Of a stretch of DNA of 64,000 nucleotides, positions 59,577 through 64,000 are shown piece by piece. Within the stretch, counting starts at the first letter, position 1. Every line of letters begins with the position of its first letter. The DNA comes from Megasphaera sp050874545. GTDB taxonomy: Bacteria; Bacillota; Negativicutes; Veillonellales; Megasphaeraceae. The stretch is from NCBI GenBank assembly GCA_050874545.1, contig JBNMKW010000004.1:1-64000 (forward strand). Reading direction: 5' to 3'. The translations under genes and the position numbers were made by a program. The notes beneath the pieces are model-generated. The model worked only from the letters and a program-made list of their open reading frames with translations. It made no database searches and had not been told where the DNA came from.

Positions 59577-60416
59577 TTAATCTCGCTGTACAGCGCCGCA
59601 AACTGTATTTTCTAACACCATCATAGTCGTCACTGCGCCAACGCCACCCGGAACAGGGGTAATCGCACCGGCAACTTTTGCTACTTCGTCAAATGCCACA
59701 TCGCCTACGGTCTTGCCGTTGATGCGGTTAATACCAACATCAATAACAATTGCGCCGGGCTTTATCATATCTGCCGTCACCAAATTTGCTTTTCCGGCAG
59801 CAGCGATGACAACATCTGCCCGCTTTGTCAGGGATTTTAAATCCCGTGTTCGCGTATGGCAGTGTGTCACTGTCGCATTGCGGCCCAGACACAGCTGTGC
59901 CAGCGGCTTTCCAACAACATTGCTTCGTCCAATAATCGCTACTTCTTTACCAGTCAGCGAAATATGGTAGTAGTCCAAAATCGCAATAACAGCTCGCGGC
60001 GTACAGGGTATAAAACCAGGTCTTCCTGTAAATAAGCGAGCTGCACTGCTGTCTGTCAGTCCATCTACATCTTTGTCCGCATCAATACAATTCAGAATTC
60101 GCTGTGTATCTACATGAGACGGCAAAGGCATCATCGGCAAAATGCCAAAAACAGCCGGCTGATGATTCAGCATGTCAATCAACGCGATTAACTCTTCTTC
60201 AGATACAGTCGTATCCCGATGATAGATTTCTGCTGTCAATCCGGCAGCCTGTGCCACTTTCTGCATAGATTTTGCATACATAGCAGACGGCTTATCTTCA
60301 CCTACTAAAATAATAGCCAATTCCGGCTGCACGTTTTTTTCCTGCCATGCTGCCAGCCGGCGTTCTACCTGTTCGCGATGAAAATCGGCTACTTCTTTAC
60401 CACGTAATAGCTGCAC
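59577..60416 (-). CDS. folD: bifunctional methylenetetrahydrofolate dehydrogenase/cyclohydrolase
   Basis: Interconverts methylene-, methenyl- and formyl-tetrahydrofolate. About 279 residues. I prefer GTG 60416, seven bases after AGGAGG; ATG 60422 is almost on the site. Catalytic tyrosine/lysine are in SAMYAKSMQKVAQAAG, aspartate in DADKDVDGLT, the NADP loop in IIGRSNVVGKPLAQL, and PVPGGVGAVTTMMV is at the end. The usual VQLPLP motif reads LPMMPLP, so the conserved active-site glutamine is methionine. The gene is not in its common place between nusB and xseA. Confidence 0.95.
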   Translation of the reverse strand: MQLLRGKEVADFHREQVERRLAAWQEKNVQPELAIILVGEDKPSAMYAKSMQKVAQAAGLTAEIYHRDTTVSEEELIALIDMLNHQPAVFGILPMMPLPSHVDTQRILNCIDADKDVDGLTDSSAARLFTGRPGFIPCTPRAVIAILDYYHISLTGKEVAIIGRSNVVGKPLAQLCLGRNATVTHCHTRTRDLKSLTKRADVVIAAAGKANLVTADMIKPGAIVIDVGINRINGKTVGDVAFDEVAKVAGAITPVPGGVGAVTTMMVLENTVCGAVQRD

Positions 60417-60427
60417 ACACATTCCTC

Positions 60428-62404
60428 CTATCGCATAAATGTTACTTTTACATTACTGCCGGGGGCCGCATACGTACCTGCCGGCGGGTCTTGATGTACG
60501 GCACGGCCAGTGCCATTAGGTACAAAGCCAAGATTTGCCTTGTCCAGCCAATCATTGACTTCGCGAGTATCCCAGCCCATAAAGGAAGGCATCCATATGC
60601 CCTCACTGGTATGCCGGACTTCCGGAATCACACGCTGTTTTTCCGGTTCTTCTTTAGGAAGTTGTGCCAGCTGCCGTTCTATCGGCTGGGACGGCCGTAT
60701 GCCCTTATAATGAACAATTTCTGTCATCATTTCTTTAAATACAGGTGCTGCAACCTGCGCTCCATAAAATACACCTTGGGGATTATCCACAACAATCAAA
60801 ACCACGTACTGCGGATCTTCCAATGGGCCAAACCCCATAAAAGATGCGATATACTGTCCTTCTGCATAGCCGGCCCGCCCATGATTAATGCGCTGGGCTG
60901 TCCCGGTTTTCCCGCAGAACGTATATCCATCTACCTTAGCACTTTGCCCGCCGCCGGAATTAATTTCTTCTGACAGGATTTTGCTGATTGTCTGTGCTGT
61001 TTCTTCCTTAATGGGCTGGCCTACCTCTATGGGATCATGCTTTTCATATACGGAGCCATCCGGGTTATCGATTTCTTTGACCAAAAACGGCTTCATCATA
61101 TGTCCTTTATTGGCAAGCGCACTAAATGCCTGTACCATCTGCAGCGGCGTAACAGCAATACTTTGTCCAAAGGACATGGCCGCTACATCTACAGGACTCA
61201 TGGTTTTCGGGTCAAATAAGATACCCTCTTGTTCGCCGGGCAGTCCAATATCCGTCGCTTTGCCAAATCCAAACCGTTTTGCATATTCAGTCAGCGTTTC
61301 ACCGCCAGTTGTCAATCCCAATTCTACCATGCCGGTATTAATCGAAAACTTTAATATTTCAGTCAGCGTAACATTTCCCATACCCCGTTTGTCCCAGTTA
61401 TAAAATGTTCTGTCCGCTACTTGGATATGTCCTTCATCATGATAGACGCGATGAATATCCCATTTTCCTGAATCGACAGCTGCCGCTGCCATAATAGGTT
61501 TAAATGTCGAGCCCGGTTCATAGGTGTTAACGACAGCCCTGTTTTTATATTTATCCGCATTGCCTTTATAGTATTCATTCGGATCAAAATTAGGCCGGCT
61601 GGCCATAGCCAATATTTCTCCCGTTTTGGGATCCATCACAATAATCGCGGCGCCTTCCGGATGATTGCGGTTCATAACGCCATCCAAGCTTTTTTCAGCA
61701 ATGTATTGAATCGTACTGTCAATAGTCAATTGAACAGCGCGTTCTTTATCAGGCAAACTGCGTTCCAACACAGAATTAAAAATAGGAATTTTATTAGTAT
61801 CTGTCCACAGCCGCTGCAGCTGCTGGCTGCCCCTAATCTTTTTATCTAGTACCAATTCCAAGCCTTCCATACCCTTATCTTCTTTGTTGACAAACCCTAA
61901 AAGCTGCGAAGCAAGTGCTCCATTAGGATATAAGCGATGAATTCCCATTTTAAATGCAATACCTGTCAGTTTTTGGTCTTTAATGACTTTTTTTACTTGG
62001 TCCGCCTTATCATGGTCCATCATTTCTTCCAGCCAGACAAAACTGGTATCTTCCTGCAGCCGTGCTTCAATTTCCGGCTCTTTGATTTTCAAATAGGGTG
62101 CCAAGATATGCGCTATTTCCTGCGGAGATTTCGTAATCATTGTCGGATCGGCATACAGCGACGGCGCTTCTTCACTAATAGCCAATATCTTGCCGTTTCT
62201 ATCATAAATCGTGCCACGCGGAGACTGCAGCACGCGTTTATTTATATTTTGCATTTCTGATTTTTTTAAATAATCCGCATACTCTATAACTTGCAGATAA
62301 ACCATTTTCCCTACTAAAAAAACAAATGGGATAAAAAAGATTACCATACAAATTTGTATCCGATGCCGTAATTTATGTTGATTTCTCTCCTTATCGGTCT
62401 TCAT
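60428..62404 (-). CDS. class B penicillin-binding protein (PBP2/FtsI/SpoVD type) with one PASTA domain
   Basis: Septal or stage-specific peptidoglycan transpeptidase. 658 residues from ATG 62404 (MKTDKERNQHKLRHRI), behind GGAG. Single membrane anchor (about 17-37), dimerisation domain with SPRGTIYDRNGKILAIS, then the transpeptidase domain: catalytic serine in EPGSTFKP (around 300), SxN in KFSINTGMVE, and CGKTGTAQ. A C-terminal PASTA domain (MPSFMGWDTREVNDWLDKAN ... PGSNVKV) favours the SpoVD/FtsI type. It overlaps pcnB by 14 bases. Confidence 0.93.
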   Translation of the reverse strand: MKTDKERNQHKLRHRIQICMVIFFIPFVFLVGKMVYLQVIEYADYLKKSEMQNINKRVLQSPRGTIYDRNGKILAISEEAPSLYADPTMITKSPQEIAHILAPYLKIKEPEIEARLQEDTSFVWLEEMMDHDKADQVKKVIKDQKLTGIAFKMGIHRLYPNGALASQLLGFVNKEDKGMEGLELVLDKKIRGSQQLQRLWTDTNKIPIFNSVLERSLPDKERAVQLTIDSTIQYIAEKSLDGVMNRNHPEGAAIIVMDPKTGEILAMASRPNFDPNEYYKGNADKYKNRAVVNTYEPGSTFKPIMAAAAVDSGKWDIHRVYHDEGHIQVADRTFYNWDKRGMGNVTLTEILKFSINTGMVELGLTTGGETLTEYAKRFGFGKATDIGLPGEQEGILFDPKTMSPVDVAAMSFGQSIAVTPLQMVQAFSALANKGHMMKPFLVKEIDNPDGSVYEKHDPIEVGQPIKEETAQTISKILSEEINSGGGQSAKVDGYTFCGKTGTAQRINHGRAGYAEGQYIASFMGFGPLEDPQYVVLIVVDNPQGVFYGAQVAAPVFKEMMTEIVHYKGIRPSQPIERQLAQLPKEEPEKQRVIPEVRHTSEGIWMPSFMGWDTREVNDWLDKANLGFVPNGTGRAVHQDPPAGTYAAPGSNVKVTFMR

Positions 62405-63827
62405 GATTTCTTTCTCCATTATGACGTGCATACCATTTTTTTGCTGCAGCAGCCAACGTATCCGCATCATTAGCCAAGTCTTGATTTTGTACCCGCTTCA
62501 ATAATACGCGCAGACATGCACCGGTCTGCCGCTGACATATAGCAGGAACTCGTTTGTCATACTGTAAATCTTTCGTACTGACAGGCATCCTGCCAGCCAG
62601 CTCTGCCATGTATTCTCCAAACGAAACGGTGCCGCTCGTATCTGCATCGGCATGACCGCAGCCCAGCACATCGCCGCAGGCTAACACCGTCGCCTGTTGT
62701 ACGGCTTCTACCAATTCTGCCGTTCGACCAAACGGTCCTTCCAAGGCTTCGCGGCGCAGCCATTTTTCTACATCGCCTAGGCCCGTATTGGCAAAATAAT
62801 GAAATTTCATATGCGTTTTTACCAGCCAGACAATCCGCTTCGCCATGTTGGGATTTTTATGCCAGCGCAGCAAAATAGCTTCTGCCAGTTCCGCGCCTTT
62901 GGCATCATGTCCATAGTCCGTATAGCGTCCTTTATGGATACCTCGAATCCCCGGCATTCCTTTAGCAATATCATGGAATAAGGCAGCATAGCGAATCGTC
63001 AAATCCGGCGGCGTATTAGCAACCACTGCCAAAGTGTGAAACCAAGCATCAAATAGATGAAACGGCTTAGACTGCGGTGTATCCGGCAAATGGCTGCATT
63101 CCGGCAAGATAGGGATTTCTTCATACTGTCCGTTTTCTTTGCGGCGGCAGCTGCATGCGCCTAGTCCGGAACGCACTAATACATCCAGCCCTTTATATGC
63201 AGCTTCCGTAACCATGAGCCGGTCTAATTCCTGCATCACTCGTTCCAACGACAGCCCTGACACTCTGCCAAATGCCAACGGCATAGCACGAGTTAGCTCC
63301 TTGACTGGTAAAAAGTCTAGCTGTCCCGTAAAACGACAGGCACGAAACAGCCGCAGGGCATCTTCCTGAAACCGCTTTTTAGGATCGCCGACAGTTACTA
63401 ACCGTTTCTTTTTCAAATCTTTTTGCCCGCCCACATAATCATATATCTGGCCGTCTTTGTCCATAGCAAGAGCATTGACCGTAAAGTCTCGGCGCAGCAC
63501 ATCTTCACGCAGCGAATCCGCATACCACACTTCTTCCGGTCGATGACTGTCTGCACCATACGATTCACCTCGAAATGAAGCCGTTTCAACGGTCAAGCCA
63601 TCGACGACTAAAACGACAATGCCAAAACGTTCACTCTGTATTTTTACTGTATGCCATCCCTTAATAGCTGCTACCCGCTGGATATCTTCCGGTCTGGCCG
63701 ATGTCGTAACATCATAATCATGAGGCTGCCGCTTCATCAGCAAATCACGCACAGCACCGCCAACTACATATGCTTCAAAACCATTTTCATTTAACGCTTC
63801 CAATACGCTTCGTACTCTCGGTTCCAC
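62391..63827 (-). CDS. CCA tRNA nucleotidyltransferase / poly(A) polymerase family with HD domain
   Basis: 478 residues. Class II nucleotidyltransferase: VVGGAVRDLLMKRQPHDYDV (GG and DxD metal site), RRDFTVNALAMDKDG, QEDALRLFRACRFTGQL. Then an HD domain (AALFHDIAKG, about 300) and a helical tail. Bacterial proteins of this layout add or repair tRNA 3'-CCA; poly(A) polymerase activity cannot be excluded. GTG start 63827 with AGGAGGGG ahead. First gene of a transcript with the PBP gene, folD and cfa. Confidence 0.92.
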   Translation of the reverse strand: MEPRVRSVLEALNENGFEAYVVGGAVRDLLMKRQPHDYDVTTSARPEDIQRVAAIKGWHTVKIQSERFGIVVLVVDGLTVETASFRGESYGADSHRPEEVWYADSLREDVLRRDFTVNALAMDKDGQIYDYVGGQKDLKKKRLVTVGDPKKRFQEDALRLFRACRFTGQLDFLPVKELTRAMPLAFGRVSGLSLERVMQELDRLMVTEAAYKGLDVLVRSGLGACSCRRKENGQYEEIPILPECSHLPDTPQSKPFHLFDAWFHTLAVVANTPPDLTIRYAALFHDIAKGMPGIRGIHKGRYTDYGHDAKGAELAEAILLRWHKNPNMAKRIVWLVKTHMKFHYFANTGLGDVEKWLRREALEGPFGRTAELVEAVQQATVLACGDVLGCGHADADTSGTVSFGEYMAELAGRMPVSTKDLQYDKRVPAICQRQTGACLRVLLKRVQNQDLANDADTLAAAAKKWYARHNGERNHEDR

Positions 63828-63866
63828 GCCAGCCCCTCCTTAAAAACTATAGTGTTGCAATATAGT

Positions 63867-63875
63867 ATTATACCA
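63867..63875 (-). promoter_or_regulatory. extended -10 promoter of the nucleotidyltransferase operon
   Basis: Minus strand TGG-TATAAT (63875-63867), 39 bases before the GTG start. No clear -35. Confidence 0.55.
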
Positions 63876-63918
63876 CGATTAGAACAGCCTGAGTAGTTGT
63901 AACTTCAGCAATGAAAGG

Positions 63919-63980
63919 ATAGGTTGTATCTGTCCACGCCCTGCAACCTATGCTATACTTATAGCGTACAACCAGTATAG
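63919..63980. repeat. two adjacent inverted repeats at the right edge
   Basis: ATAGGTTG (63919-63926) pairs with CAACCTAT (63944-63951), and CTATACT (63953-63959) pairs with AGTATAG (63974-63980). GCTATA-CT-TATAGC (63952-63965) is a further short palindrome. They probably belong to the regulatory region of a gene beyond the window; nothing coding is visible here. Confidence 0.45.
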
Positions 63981-64000
63981 TATAGGTATAAATAATGGAG

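Noticed and set aside
1..64000. CRISPR arrays, insertion sequences, prophage, rRNA
   Set aside because: I saw no regularly spaced repeats, transposase or phage genes, or rRNA sequence; neighbouring genes are largely collinear housekeeping units.

Overview
The window reads as chromosomal DNA of an anaerobic, Gram-negative-walled Firmicute of the Negativicutes, most like a Megasphaera-type Veillonellaceae. The genus is an inference; no 16S gene is present. The clues are: a complete lactate module (nickel-dependent lactate racemase, FAD-type lactate dehydrogenase, lactate permease); a strongly codon-biased thiolase of the kind used for butyrate or caproate formation; a reverse-order rubrerythrin; an outer-membrane LptD-like protein beside Firmicute-type gene order (Asp23-nusB-xseAB-ispA-tlyA-nadK-argR-recN); and several secreted proteins of a kind I associate with Negativicutes. 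I see no prophage, insertion sequence, CRISPR array or rRNA.

Layout. 1-3.5 kb: partial minus-strand gene start, an AT-rich 0.65 kb gap, thiolase, PotE-type antiporter. 3.5-8.3 kb (minus): amino-acid permease, PLP-dependent gamma-lyase with its own promoter and a double palindromic operator, TetR regulator, two related membrane proteins. 8.4-10.3 kb (plus): DEAD-box helicase and a lipoprotein. 10.3-16.8 kb (minus): seven-gene operon of two tandem methyltransferases plus a complete oligopeptide/nickel-type ABC importer. 16.9-19.9 kb: tRNA-Arg(ACG) and the dapB-asd-dapA lysine/diaminopimelate operon. 19.9-30.5 kb: housekeeping island pepP-efp-asp23-asp23-nusB-(TsaD paralogue)-xseA-xseB-ispA-tlyA-nadK-mnmM-argR-recN. 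30.5-34 kb: rsuA, cobU-cobS-cobC-like, mogA. 34.2-37.3 kb (plus): three small secreted or anchored proteins and rpsD. 37.3-45 kb: lactate module with GntR regulator, ispE and yitT. 45.4-46.7 kb: small DUF1858 and DUF1653 proteins and an unknown. 46.7-53.8 kb: phoP-phoR and pstSCAB-phoU. 53.8-58.4 kb: LptD-like protein, its coupled repeat protein, rubrerythrin, an unknown secreted protein. 58.4-64 kb: pcnB/cca, PBP2, folD, cfa.

How the parts work together. Lactate enters by LctP, is racemised by LarA and oxidised by the GlcD-type enzyme; a GntR regulator sits directly upstream of larA and a palindrome covers the expected start site of the dehydrogenase. PhoP-PhoR should control the pst genes and itself: TTTACA-like direct repeats end 22 bp upstream of the -10 at both phoP and pstS. 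The methyltransferase-ABC operon looks like a dedicated uptake system for a metal chelate or peptide. The strongest oddities are that operon, the tandem palindromes before the gamma-lyase, a membrane-anchored DnaQ-fold protein that has lost all five catalytic residues, a TsaD paralogue occupying the usual folD slot, and a TGSL-repeat/glycine-zipper envelope protein translationally coupled to the LptD-like gene.
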